Origin: Phycisphaerae bacterium
GTDB lineage: Bacteria; Planctomycetota; Phycisphaerae; UBA1845
Direction of reading: 5' to 3'
Length of the DNA stretch: 64,000 nt
Assembly: GCA_029260235.1 (NCBI GenBank)
Contig: JAJDDP010000119.1
Span: 1 to 64,000 of the forward strand
A model generated the notes under the pieces. It ran no database searches. It was not told the origin of the DNA and worked only from the letters and a program-made list of their open reading frames with translations. A program made the translations under genes and the position numbers. Numbering within the stretch: position 1 is the first letter of the stretch; each line of letters opens with the position of its first letter. This document shows positions 8,457 to 17,075 of the stretch, piece after piece.

Positions 8457-8870
8457 TCACTCAAACTCGGCGCCAATCTTGTAACCCCGAAGCGACCGTG
8501 TGCAGTGGCGGACAATAGCCTTGGCGTATGAGTTTTCGCCGCAGACGGTGATCTCGACAGAGGTGTAGGGCTCCACTGGTTCACGACAACGAAAGCCAAT
8601 GCCCTGTTCCGAGATTTGCAGGCCCTCCGCGTTGAAGACGACCTCATGTCCCTTTGGGGTCTTGTATTTGACTTCCAACCTGGCTGCCCATTCATATCGT
8701 GTGCTGCAGCGCTTGGCTGGGTACTGATCAGACTCACCCTGCCTGCGGGCCTCCTCGAGCCATGCGTGGCAGATCGGGGCTGAACTATTAGATTGCTCCA
8801 GCTCCGATTCCGCCGGAGTCTCACCCTCATCGGCGTTGGCGCCGGAAATGTTGGTCGTTTCTTCGCTCAT
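8457..8870 (-). CDS. PilZ domain protein (candidate c-di-GMP receptor)
   Basis: The 137-residue protein has an acidic, disordered N-terminus of about 45 residues followed by one PilZ beta-barrel. The RxxxR c-di-GMP-binding motif is intact (RCSTR, about residues 54-58). The second motif (D/N)xSxxG reads QISEQG, so the first position is Gln. The barrel ends with the usual GYKIGAEFE. It stands alone, but a large pilus cluster with an HD-GYP phosphodiesterase lies 14 kb away, so a link through c-di-GMP is possible. Binding would have to be tested because of the changed residue. Confidence 0.8.
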   Translation of the reverse strand: MSEETTNISGANADEGETPAESELEQSNSSAPICHAWLEEARRQGESDQYPAKRCSTRYEWAARLEVKYKTPKGHEVVFNAEGLQISEQGIGFRCREPVEPYTSVEITVCGENSYAKAIVRHCTRSLRGYKIGAEFE

Positions 8871-9426
8871 CTACACCTTAAGTGTCGGAAGATTGGCCCG
8901 GCAAGTTCCAGATTTCTCCTGGATTGTCCGCAGTTGCAGAATCAGCTGGGCGGCGATAACGCCGTTCGAGGTCGAGAATGCTTCTCGTCTGATAACATCA
9001 GCCATCCCAGGCCTACAGCCCCTTGCAGCGTGCAGTTCTTGTGCAAGTCAGCCAGATTCGCAGCGGGCTATGGATCGCTGGCTGCAGGCGTTGCTGTGCC
9101 TGCCGGACTCCATCAGGTGGAACGTCTGGCGGGTTGCAGCTGGGTACTGCCCGGGCCGGAAGGATAACCCGACCGAGCCGGTCGCTAGGGCGAGCCTTGC
9201 CGGCGAACGCGACTCGGTACGGGTTTCAATTCATCGATATGCCGGGGCAAAAACCTCCTACATCTGTCGTAGAGTAGCAGTCTACTACAGTAGTCGGAGG
9301 AAGTCAACAGCTCTACGCATTCTTACATGCCCAGTGGGTGGTGCTGGCTGAACTGGGGCTAGCGAAGGAACCGATTCTGGGTCAGAAACATTTGAGGGTT
9401 CAAAAGATCGCTCCGGGGTAGTACGC
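8871..9426. other. 556-bp divergent intergenic region
   Basis: This gap separates the PilZ gene (minus) from the lipoprotein gene (plus). Several open frames cross it (for example 8836-9351 plus) but none has a ribosome site or recognisable domain, so I see no gene. Its only clear structure is the tandem dyad at 9258-9293. Confidence 0.6.
9258..9293. promoter_or_regulatory. Tandem dyad resembling BlaI/MecI-family operators
   Basis: CTACATCTGTCGTAG at 9258-9272 contains TACA-N2-TGTC, one base from the TACA-N2-TGTA core of BlaI/MecI sites. A second perfect dyad, CTACTACAGTAG, is at 9282-9293, ten bases on, and AGTAG/CTACT also pair across 9273-9286. No blaI-like gene is adjacent. The likely target is the lipoprotein that starts 134 bp downstream, or the PilZ gene on the other side. 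Confidence 0.45.
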
Positions 9427-12400
9427 TTGCCTGCTATGCAATGCGATGATTTACGATTCAGCAGAGGCATGCCTTCCACCCGCCGCGTGCCAGGCGTGGC
9501 CGCGGTCTTTTGTGTCTGCCTCGGTTTGGGTGCGTGCTCGAAGGACCAGCCTGCCAAGCCCGACCCTGGTGATTTTGCCCGACTGATGAACATAGGCAGG
9601 GCGCACGTCGAAAACCGCGAGTCAGCTCAGGCCATCGCCGTCCTTGAAAGGGCGGTCCAAGCAAACGAGCAATCTCCCCAAGCGTGGCGAAATCTGGGAC
9701 GGGCCTACCTGATCGACAAGACCGCAGAACAAGCTGGCAATGCAATCAACGCAACAACCAGGGCGCTTAAACTTGACTCTGCATCCGCCGCGGCCAACTA
9801 CTTGCTGGCTTTGGGCCTTAAGCGCCAGGAGAAATATGAAGCGGCGTTGCCTCACTTTGAAGAAGCAGTTCGCCTCGACCCCCGGACGCCCGCTCTGCGT
9901 TTTCAGTTAGGGCGATCGCTGGAGTCAATGGGTCGCCATGACGAAGCCCACACGCAGTTCATCGAAACTATTCAACTCGACCCCATGCACCGATTTGCCT
10001 ACTACCGCCTAGCGGCCCAAGCCCGGGCCAAGGGCGATCGGGAAGGGCTTCAAAAATACACGCTAGAATTCCAGCGGCTAAAGAAGCTGTTCGGTGAGCA
10101 GCCAGACACAGTTCTGGAGCAGTGCATCCACACCGAACCTGAATCCCTGTCAGCCACACCAAGCCAGACCATAACGACGGCGACACCGGCCATCGACGTG
10201 CGCTTTGTAGATACGACCGCCGCAGCTTTCCCGCAACCCGACAGTAGATCGGCGTCGCTCGCTGCGGTGCTGGAAGTTGACCAGAAGGGCATCCCCAGCC
10301 TGTTCGTGGTGGCCTCAGATGGTTCTTGGCGTATGCTGCGCTGGAGCGGTGCCGGCGGTTTCGCCCAAATATCCACCGGTGCAGGTTCACCCGAATGGGG
10401 AAGCTTAGCCTCAATCATTGCGGCTGATTTCTATAGTGAAGTACCGCAGAAAAAGAAGTTCGCCGCCAAAGAAGACGTTCTCAACGACGTCTTCTTGATC
10501 GGTCCAGCCGGTGCGGCCCTGCTTGAACAGGTTCAGCCAGGTCAGTTCGAAAATCGAACAGCTTCGTCCGGCATGGGCGAAGTAAGCGGCACGCGAGGGC
10601 AATGGGCAGACTACGACCACGACGGCGACTTGGATCTGCTAGTCGCAGGCCCGGATCGCATCAGCCTCTTGCAGAACAATGGTGATCGATCCTTTGAAGA
10701 TGTAACCGAGCAAGTCGGTATCAACCCGGCCGGCGTATCGACCGATGCGGTAGCCGTAGATCTGGATGGAGAGTCAGCCGTAGATCTCATCATCGCTCGC
10801 GGTGACCAACCTACCCAAGTGTTCCTGAATCAACGGGCGGGGAAATTCAAACCGATGCCCCAGCCACCAGGGCCGTGGCCAAGGGCGCGACGAGTATTCG
10901 CCGACGATCTGGACAATGATGGGGTTATCGATCTGCTCTTGATGACCAGCAGCGGTATCACCATCATGTACGACCAGGGGGCTGGGCGCTCCAGGATCGA
11001 GTTCACTGGGTTTGAGGCGTCGTCAGCAACCTTGATCGATTACGACAACGATGGCTGGCTAGACATCGCCGTCGCTGGACAGAAGGGACTGCGTTTGTGG
11101 CGAGGCAGCGGCGACCGGCGGTTTGAAGAAACCAGTGAGGCCGTCGGGATCAACACTTGGCAAGACCGCCCGGTCAAGGATCTCATCGCGGCCGATGTCG
11201 ATGGCGACGGGGATTCAGATCTTCTGGTTTTGGGCGAGCAAGGCCTGTCCTTCCTCAAGAACGAGGGCGGCAACAGCCAGCCTCAGTTGAAGCTGCGGCT
11301 GGTCTCGATCCTGACCAATCCGACATGCTTGGGCGCCAAGCTGGAGATTCGAGACCGTGACCGCTTGGTGTCCCGACTTGTCACTCGTCTTCCGATTGAA
11401 ATCGGCCTCGGCGGTATCGAACAGATGGACACAGTGCGTGTCGTTTGGACCAACGGGGTAGTGGATAACAAACTCGATGTCGTCCAGTCGGCAGAGCCAA
11501 TTCGACTCGTCGAAAAAATGGTCGAGGCTGGCTCCTGTGGATTCCTGTTCGCCTGGAATGGATCGGGCTTCGATTTTGTGACCGATACGCTAGGAAATTC
11601 CCCGTTGGGGCTATCGCTCAAGAGGAATGTACTGCTAGATGCCGATCCCGACGAGTTCGTCTTGATAGGCCATGAAAAAGATTTGGCCAGTCGGGGTGGA
11701 AAGTACGTCTTCGAGATGGCAGAGTGCTATCGTGAAGTGCTCTATGTGGATCAGGTTCACTTGGTCGCTGTTGACCACGCGGTGGCTGATGAAGTCTTCG
11801 CCAACGACAAGCTCATGCCCGCACCTTTCCCCAAGTCGCGACTCTGGCAGCTTGAAAGCATGCAGCCGGCGAGTTTGGCCTTGGGCGACGATGGAATTGA
11901 CCGGACCGAGGCTGTTCAAGCCATAGATGGCCAGTTTGCACCCCCAGGGCCTCCAATGCAGATCCGCGGAATGTGTCAACCTATGGCACTGACCATGCAA
12001 TTTGATGCGACAGAGCCTGGGCAGTACATGCTGGCGCTCACCGGTTGGTTGCGATACGGCAGCGCCAGCGTCAATATCGCCATGTCTCAGAACAATAGCC
12101 TGAGCATCATTCCACCGAAGTTGGAAATCGAACAAGCTGATGGCACTTGGCAGCCAATCGATGCCGTCGTGGGTATGCCAGCCGGAAAGACAAAAACTAT
12201 TCTGTGCCCTCTTGGAGAGCTGGAGGGTGGCCCGTGCAGGCTGAGACTGACCACGACGTTCGAGATTCGCTGGGACCGCATTGCCATCGGACGTACCGCA
12301 GAGCCGATCGACGATTTGAAAGTGCAAACACTGGCCCCGGATCGAGCCTCGATTCATTGGCTCGGTTTTCCTGAAATGAAGTCCGACGCCCCGGGTCACC

Positions 12401-12777
12401 CCATCACGCCGGACTATGCAAACCGATCAGACCAGCCCCCATGGCGCGAAGTGCCTCAGGGTTGGTGTACGCGCTACGGCGACGTAACCGCGTTGTTGTC
12501 CGACCGCGACGATCAATTGGTCATCCTAAATTCAGGCGATAGCGTTTCGCTGGAGTTCGACTCAACCCAACTGCAACCTGTTCCCCCCGGCATGGCCCGC
12601 AGCTTCTTCTTCTATTCAGTCGGTTGGGACCGCGACATGGATCACAACGTCGTAGGGGGCGATCAAGTGTTACCCTTGCCCGCGGGCACCACCAGCGACA
12701 GCGTTGAGCCCGAAGCCTGGCGCATCGAATACAACACCCGTTGGGTGCCGCGAGATCGTTTCAAAGAGCCGGTCTGA
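9427..12777 (+). CDS. Large lipoprotein with TPR, FG-GAP/VCBS and ASPIC/UnbV-like domains
   Basis: The frame opens with TTG at 9427, with ATGs at 9436 and 9469. The last gives the cleanest signal peptide ending in the lipobox LGACS, so export and lipid anchoring are very likely. Residues of about 50-230 form tetratricopeptide repeats. FG-GAP/VCBS calcium-loop motifs follow (DYDHDGDLDLL, DLDNDGVIDLL, DYDNDGWLDI, DVDGDGDSDLL), then an ASPIC/UnbV-like block with LGAKLEIRDRDR and VRVVWTNGV near residues 640-690. The last 400 residues are unassigned. Planctomycetes carry many such CRTAC1-like proteins, usually thought to act in outer-surface binding or carbohydrate uptake. That role is an inference here. 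The start is uncertain. Confidence 0.88.
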   Translation: MPAMQCDDLRFSRGMPSTRRVPGVAAVFCVCLGLGACSKDQPAKPDPGDFARLMNIGRAHVENRESAQAIAVLERAVQANEQSPQAWRNLGRAYLIDKTAEQAGNAINATTRALKLDSASAAANYLLALGLKRQEKYEAALPHFEEAVRLDPRTPALRFQLGRSLESMGRHDEAHTQFIETIQLDPMHRFAYYRLAAQARAKGDREGLQKYTLEFQRLKKLFGEQPDTVLEQCIHTEPESLSATPSQTITTATPAIDVRFVDTTAAAFPQPDSRSASLAAVLEVDQKGIPSLFVVASDGSWRMLRWSGAGGFAQISTGAGSPEWGSLASIIAADFYSEVPQKKKFAAKEDVLNDVFLIGPAGAALLEQVQPGQFENRTASSGMGEVSGTRGQWADYDHDGDLDLLVAGPDRISLLQNNGDRSFEDVTEQVGINPAGVSTDAVAVDLDGESAVDLIIARGDQPTQVFLNQRAGKFKPMPQPPGPWPRARRVFADDLDNDGVIDLLLMTSSGITIMYDQGAGRSRIEFTGFEASSATLIDYDNDGWLDIAVAGQKGLRLWRGSGDRRFEETSEAVGINTWQDRPVKDLIAADVDGDGDSDLLVLGEQGLSFLKNEGGNSQPQLKLRLVSILTNPTCLGAKLEIRDRDRLVSRLVTRLPIEIGLGGIEQMDTVRVVWTNGVVDNKLDVVQSAEPIRLVEKMVEAGSCGFLFAWNGSGFDFVTDTLGNSPLGLSLKRNVLLDADPDEFVLIGHEKDLASRGGKYVFEMAECYREVLYVDQVHLVAVDHAVADEVFANDKLMPAPFPKSRLWQLESMQPASLALGDDGIDRTEAVQAIDGQFAPPGPPMQIRGMCQPMALTMQFDATEPGQYMLALTGWLRYGSASVNIAMSQNNSLSIIPPKLEIEQADGTWQPIDAVVGMPAGKTKTILCPLGELEGGPCRLRLTTTFEIRWDRIAIGRTAEPIDDLKVQTLAPDRASIHWLGFPEMKSDAPGHPITPDYANRSDQPPWREVPQGWCTRYGDVTALLSDRDDQLVILNSGDSVSLEFDSTQLQPVPPGMARSFFFYSVGWDRDMDHNVVGGDQVLPLPAGTTSDSVEPEAWRIEYNTRWVPRDRFKEPV

Positions 12778-12788
12778 TCGGTCGAGTA

Positions 12789-13832
12789 CTAGCGAGCCCC
12801 AAAGGTCTGGAGCACCTCGATAGCCCGGTCGATCCCTTCGGTATCCACGTCACGGTGAGTCACCGCCCGTACCCGCTTAGGCCCGATGGCCATCATCCAG
12901 ACATCCTTGTCGTGCAAGCATGCGCAAACCTCAGCGGCCGATCCCACCGATTCGGCCGCATCGAAGTAGACGATGTTGGTTTCCACTGCGGCTAGATCAA
13001 TGTCGAACCCTGGCATCTCGCTCAACGCTTCAGCCAATCGCTTTGCATTGGCATGATCTTGGGCTAGGCCATCGATATTGTGGTCCAGGGCGTAAACGGC
13101 TGCCGCAGCCAAAATGCCCGACTGCCGCATCCCGCCGCCGAACATCTTGCGGAAACGATGCACGCGGCGAATCATCTCAGTTGTACCAGCCACAGCCGAT
13201 CCGACGGGAGCTCCCAAGCCTTTGGAGAAACAAACGGACACCGTATCGAACAGCTCAGCGTACTTGCTTGGCTTGATGCCCGCAGCTACCGAGGCATTCA
13301 TTAACCGGGCACCGTCCAGGTGCATGGATAGCCCAAACTCATCGGCTACCTTGCGAATGTCCTGAATCCGCTCGATGGGCCAAATCGAGCCTCCGCCTCG
13401 GTTATGCGTGTTCTCGATCACCACCAGCCGCGATTGAGCAAAATGAGACTCGACAGGCCGAACGGCTGACCGAACCTGATCGGCATCGAAGATCCCCCCC
13501 TTGCCCTGCATCATGCTGATCGAACAACCCGAAATGGCAAAAGGAGCGCCGCCCTCGTAGTGGTAAATGTGGGAATCAGCGTGGGCGATGATCTCATCAC
13601 CGGGCTGGGTCTGGGCGCGGATAGCCGCCTGGTTCCCCATCGATCCGGAGGGCACGAACAGAGCAGCCTCTGTCCCGAGAAGTTTGGCTACTTTCTCTTG
13701 AAGAGCGATGACGGTTGGATCATCACCAAGCACGTCATCGCCCACCTCAGCTTCGACCATAGCCTGAAGCATCTCCGGGCTAGGTTTGGTCACCGTGTCA
13801 CTTCTCAGATCAACAACGCGCTTCTCAACCAT
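12789..13832 (-). CDS. ltaE: Low-specificity L-threonine aldolase
   Basis: A PLP enzyme splitting L-threonine or allo-threonine into glycine and acetaldehyde. The family start [16 protein letters not shown] is clear, as are the [10 protein letters not shown] substrate loop, [10 protein letters not shown], and the Schiff-base lysine in [14 protein letters not shown] at about residue 197. The start at 13832 is preferred to 13862 since AGGAAG lies 8 nt upstream and the 347-residue product fits the family. It converges on the large lipoprotein gene with an 11-bp gap. Confidence 0.94.
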   Translation of the reverse strand: MVEKRVVDLRSDTVTKPSPEMLQAMVEAEVGDDVLGDDPTVIALQEKVAKLLGTEAALFVPSGSMGNQAAIRAQTQPGDEIIAHADSHIYHYEGGAPFAISGCSISMMQGKGGIFDADQVRSAVRPVESHFAQSRLVVIENTHNRGGGSIWPIERIQDIRKVADEFGLSMHLDGARLMNASVAAGIKPSKYAELFDTVSVCFSKGLGAPVGSAVAGTTEMIRRVHRFRKMFGGGMRQSGILAAAAVYALDHNIDGLAQDHANAKRLAEALSEMPGFDIDLAAVETNIVYFDAAESVGSAAEVCACLHDKDVWMMAIGPKRVRAVTHRDVDTEGIDRAIEVLQTFGAR

Positions 13833-13996
13833 GGGGGGAACTTCCTTTCTCCAATATGCCAAACCACCGTTATGGCACGTTTTGCGGAGTCAATCAACGG
13901 ATCGGCTGTTCGAGGCTACTTGTAGCCGTTCTCTGAGTCGGGTTGACCATACTTGGCTGGGCGATTCTTCATCGCCTCGTACCGGAACATGTTCCC

Positions 13997-15073
13997 CTAC
14001 GGGGCGATTTGAGGCGAATGTCTCCCGATGAATTCGATCACCGTCTCACGGATCTTGCGCTCTTCCTCGCTCATCCAGATTAGGTGGCCGCACGATTCAG
14101 CCACGCTCATGGACGCACCCGGCACGCCCTGAGCTACGAATTCAGCGTGATCGAAGGTGACGTTCCCGTCGTATCGACCGTGGACGACCAGAGTCGGACA
14201 AGCGATTCGTTTGATCGGGTAATCTTCGATCAGGGCGAATTGTTTGAGGTCGTTGTCCAGACCGATTTTGCGAATGCTGAGCGGATAGCCCGAATGCAGA
14301 AGCCCGCGCATCCAACGAAACTGAAGCGGGGCGCGGCGGATGGTCGCTAGGCGCTCTTCGATCCTCGCTCGATCAAATGTCTCGGTGGCGCGCAGTAGCA
14401 GCCGCGTGAAGGACTCCGGGGCCACCGCCGCAAATGCCAATCCGCCGCGATAGAGTAAATCCACGAGCCAACCAAAACCGTGCGCGAACACAATTTTACC
14501 TACGAAACTGTTGGTCGTGCGGGCCGGCTGAACATGCCTCTTGCTAATCGCCGCCACCATAACCAGCGAGGAAGTTCGTGACACATGTCGTAGCGCGAAC
14601 TGAAGTGCCGTCGGCCCGCCGCCGGAGACTCCAATTACATGGGTCTTATCAATCCCCAACGTGTCGAGCAAGGCGGCCATCGCGTCAGCGCCTTCCGCAG
14701 GCGTTTGTCCAGTTGAGAGCGGCGTTCGCAGATAGCCCACGCGCGACGGCGCGATGATCGTGAATCTGTTTCTCAACATCGCGTCGCCATCTTGCAACGC
14801 ACGGTGGTAGTCTACGCAGGCATCGCGTTCTGCATCATCGGCCTGAGCTAGAAGGGACACACCCAGCGCAACGCCCTGATCCCAGCCTCCCATGCCGCCG
14901 TGCAATACGAGGACCGCCGGTCCGCTTCCGGCCGAAGCGTATTCGACCGGTCCCTTGGTCGTCTCGACAACGCGGCTGCAGTGTCGAAGCCGATGGACCG
15001 ACTTCGACCGTTCCCATCGAAAGGCGAGTAGGCCGAGTGCGACAACGACAGTAATCGGAATCAATATGCCCAA
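13997..15073 (-). CDS. Membrane-anchored alpha/beta hydrolase
   Basis: A 358-residue protein with an N-terminal hydrophobic segment (ILIPITVVVALGLLAF) and an alpha/beta-hydrolase domain from about residue 45. The oxyanion-hole HGG occurs in VLVLHGGMGG, the nucleophile Ser in GVSGGGPT near residue 150, the likely acid Asp in HGRYDGNV and the catalytic His in ESCGHLIW near 330. The catalytic triad therefore appears complete. The substrate is unknown. It is divergent from the ECF sigma gene at 15193. The 134-bp gap downstream of threonine aldolase holds nothing clear. Confidence 0.85.
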   Translation of the reverse strand: MGILIPITVVVALGLLAFRWERSKSVHRLRHCSRVVETTKGPVEYASAGSGPAVLVLHGGMGGWDQGVALGVSLLAQADDAERDACVDYHRALQDGDAMLRNRFTIIAPSRVGYLRTPLSTGQTPAEGADAMAALLDTLGIDKTHVIGVSGGGPTALQFALRHVSRTSSLVMVAAISKRHVQPARTTNSFVGKIVFAHGFGWLVDLLYRGGLAFAAVAPESFTRLLLRATETFDRARIEERLATIRRAPLQFRWMRGLLHSGYPLSIRKIGLDNDLKQFALIEDYPIKRIACPTLVVHGRYDGNVTFDHAEFVAQGVPGASMSVAESCGHLIWMSEEERKIRETVIEFIGRHSPQIAP

Positions 15074-15153
15074 TATTTACTTCCTCTCGTCGCCACACCG
15101 GCGATGATCTCGATCCGATTTGAAAATCGCTGGCCATACCCGGGCATTTGAAC

Positions 15154-15186
15154 TGCGGTTGACCATACCCTACCGCAGGCCACAAT
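15154..15186 (+). promoter_or_regulatory. Candidate promoter with overlapping inverted repeat upstream of ECF sigma gene
   Basis: TTGACC (15159-15164) and CACAAT (15181-15186) are 16 bp apart, and ATG 15193 follows closely, so the leader would be very short. A hyphenated repeat TGCGGT (15154-15159) and ACCGCA (15172-15177) overlaps the -35 and spacer, as an operator would. The same ggttgaccatac string recurs at 13941-13952. Confidence 0.4.
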
Positions 15187-15192
15187 ACAGCC

Positions 15193-15792
15193 ATGAATTC
15201 CCCGCCGCCTCTTGATCCTTCGGATGATGCCTTGTTCGCCCGCTTAGCCGACGGCGACCCCATGGCACTGCGTCCGTTGATGGATCGCTATGACCGGCTG
15301 GTGCGATTCACCATCTACCGCATGAGCCAGACCCGGGCTAGGCGCGATCCGCTTTGGCTCGACTCGGTTGCCTCTGAGGTGTGGACCGATCTCTGCCGCT
15401 CCCTCCGCACCTCGCCGGAGAAGAAAATCGATCACCCCGCAGCCTACCTGATCGAAATTTCGCGCCGCAGGTGCATCGACGCCCTTCGCAGGCGGAACGA
15501 AACCCCATCTCAGGGTGATCCCCACGAGGATCACTTCGCGCAAACGACTGCCAATGAAGAGGATACGGCAGACATGCTGGAACAGTCAGAGGAGTTGTCC
15601 GCCCTCCGAGACTGCACCCACGCCTTGGAGGGCGATGACGCTCGGCTCTGCAGTGAGTTGCCAGCCATCACCGCAGGTCGATGGCGAGAGGCTGGGGCAA
15701 AGCTAGATATGCCCGAATCCACGCTGCGATCCCGCTGGAAGAAGATCCTGGCACAACTCCGCTCATGCCTGGAAGGCAAGATGGACCGATAA
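15193..15792 (+). CDS. ECF-type RNA polymerase sigma factor
   Basis: The product has 199 residues. The N-terminal LFARLADGDPMALRPLMDRYDRLVRF segment and the region-2 end HPAAYLIEISRRRCIDALRRR (about residues 82-102) fit an ECF sigma factor. The region-4 helix-turn-helix appears as GAKLDMPESTLRSRWKKIL near residues 174-192. The linker is acidic and rich in Glu. It differs from the usual RpoE type, and resembles planctomycete-specific ECF groups. The next gene starts 128 bp downstream and encodes a short membrane protein with the size and topology of an anti-sigma factor, so the two may be a sigma/anti-sigma pair. Confidence 0.78.
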   Translation: MNSPPPLDPSDDALFARLADGDPMALRPLMDRYDRLVRFTIYRMSQTRARRDPLWLDSVASEVWTDLCRSLRTSPEKKIDHPAAYLIEISRRRCIDALRRRNETPSQGDPHEDHFAQTTANEEDTADMLEQSEELSALRDCTHALEGDDARLCSELPAITAGRWREAGAKLDMPESTLRSRWKKILAQLRSCLEGKMDR

Positions 15793-15920
15793 TAACTGCA
15801 CAACTTGACCTAAATCACATTAACGCGGGTTGGTGCGTTTTTCTTCGCGCCGTGGGCATTCAGGTGCGACTATCTAGATTGAGCGGACCAGAGGTGTCCG
15901 ATCTGCCCTGGAGTCGTCTG

Positions 15921-16346
15921 ATGAGTCAAGACAAATACACGCCCGACAACATCGAGAAGCTCCTGGCCGACGTGCAATCGGCTGAGGAGGCCGGTGTTTT
16001 TGGCCGTACTCTGGTGAGTCCGTCGGCTTTGGTTATACCCAAAGGCCAGCCGGCCAAGACGCGACGACATTGGGTCATCGGCCTGGAAATAGCAGCCTGT
16101 GCAGCCCTGCTCATCGGTGTCGGTAGTTTGTGGTCATTCGGCAACGGCTGGGGCAGCACGTCTGGGTCAGGCGGAAATCCGCCCATTGAGATGGCCGAGG
16201 CTCCCTGTTCCGACGTAGCCCTGCTGGTTCGCTGTGTCGGGGACGGCAGTGGAGCCGAGTGCCAATGCCTGGACGCTGATGACGATGGTGATGTCGATCT
16301 AGCCGATTTCGGATCGTATCAACGCTCGATTTCTCGGCAGAACTGA
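15921..16346 (+). CDS. Single-pass membrane protein with dockerin-like repeat, candidate anti-sigma factor
   Basis: ATG 15921 is preceded by GGAG at 7 nt; the longer frame from 15681 would overlap the sigma gene and is rejected. The 141-residue product has a cytoplasmic part of about 50 residues, one membrane helix at about 51-73, a Gly/Ser linker and an outer domain with four Cys (about residues 96-116). It ends in one EF-hand/dockerin-type loop, LDADDDGDVDLADFGSYQRS, at about 117-136. The layout matches a small membrane anti-sigma factor whose outer part could bind calcium or a partner. No zinc anti-sigma HxxxCxxC motif is present, so the regulatory role is inferred from position only. Confidence 0.65.
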   Translation: MSQDKYTPDNIEKLLADVQSAEEAGVFGRTLVSPSALVIPKGQPAKTRRHWVIGLEIAACAALLIGVGSLWSFGNGWGSTSGSGGNPPIEMAEAPCSDVALLVRCVGDGSGAECQCLDADDDGDVDLADFGSYQRSISRQN

Positions 16347-16430
16347 GTGACCAACTCCGGCTGAAGCTGTACTGACCGACAGCATCGCTCATTGAGCGCA
16401 GGCCGTCTCCACAATTCGTATCTACGTTTT

Positions 16431-16479
16431 GTAGCCAAGGCAAGTCCCGCTCTCAAGCGAGGCTTGCCTTGGCTGCTAC
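16431..16479. terminator. Long inverted repeat between convergent genes (bidirectional terminator candidate)
   Basis: GTAGCCAAGGCAAG pairs with CTTGCCTTGGCTGCTAC with one bulged base, and an inner CCCGCT/AGCG.GG stem closes on loop CTCA, giving about 20 base pairs in 49 nt. It lies between the stop of the dockerin-like gene and the stop of the minus-strand gene at 16492. No long T-run flanks it. Confidence 0.5.
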
Positions 16480-16491
16480 GCTGGAAGGTGG

Positions 16492-16815
16492 TCAGGGGGC
16501 CAAGCCGCCTTCAGAGAATCGATCCTCTAGGTCCAGCTGCCCGCTTTCCATGGATCCACTTGGGGTGGCCGACTTGAACGGATCCGGCAGTACTTGGTCA
16601 TCCGGCTCGCTGATCGAATAGGGCACGCCCAAGACCGACGACCAAAAATCTCGGGCGAACTGGGCGGTGAATCTGGCTCGACCGACGACCACCGAAGGAA
16701 CGCGATTTCCGTATCCTGGAATGCTGCGCCCCGCCTCAAGGTAGGCCTCGGTCTCGCGAATCATGCGCCGCCGAAGTTGGGTATGACCATCGTCAGGTTG
16801 ACGGTTGCGTACCAT
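16492..16815 (-). CDS. Small conserved-type protein of unknown function
   Basis: A 107-residue protein with a basic, Arg-rich helix near its start (LRRRMIRETEAYLEAG) followed by a mixed region RFTAQFARDFW and an acidic end. It has no signal peptide, membrane helix or catalytic motif that I recognise. The start ATG 16815 is preceded only by a weak GGGTGA. It is a lone minus-strand gene between the dockerin-like gene and the Gfo/Idh dehydrogenase. Its amino-acid mix is protein-like, but I cannot assign a function. Confidence 0.5.
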   Translation of the reverse strand: MVRNRQPDDGHTQLRRRMIRETEAYLEAGRSIPGYGNRVPSVVVGRARFTAQFARDFWSSVLGVPYSISEPDDQVLPDPFKSATPSGSMESGQLDLEDRFSEGGLAP

Positions 16816-17075
16816 GGATCACCCGCAGGGGACGAGGCATAACCACCTCAAGCGGGGATCATCTCCCGCTCTTGTGAGCGTAGATTGTAGGCGAAATCGA
16901 ATCGGAAATCGTCCCCCTAGGCAGAGATCGATGCCGATTTCGGTTGCTTCCTTGGACTATTGACAGGCCTATCTCTCGACACGTTGCCTCGGGATTGCTA
17001 GGTTTGTGCGTCTAAGTCGTCGAGAAGGTTCGTCGGCAGATACACTCGGTTTGCTGCTGCAGGAATGACGGAATC

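Noticed and set aside
8900-9230. Possible structured RNA (SRP, RNase P or tmRNA)
   Set aside because: The GCCGGAAGGATAAC stretch near 9157 looked like SRP RNA, but the conserved pairs and the rest of the core are missing.
8836-9351. 171-residue plus-strand frame between the PilZ and lipoprotein genes
   Set aside because: It overlaps the PilZ gene start, has no ribosome site, crosses the operator-like dyads and reads like non-coding DNA.
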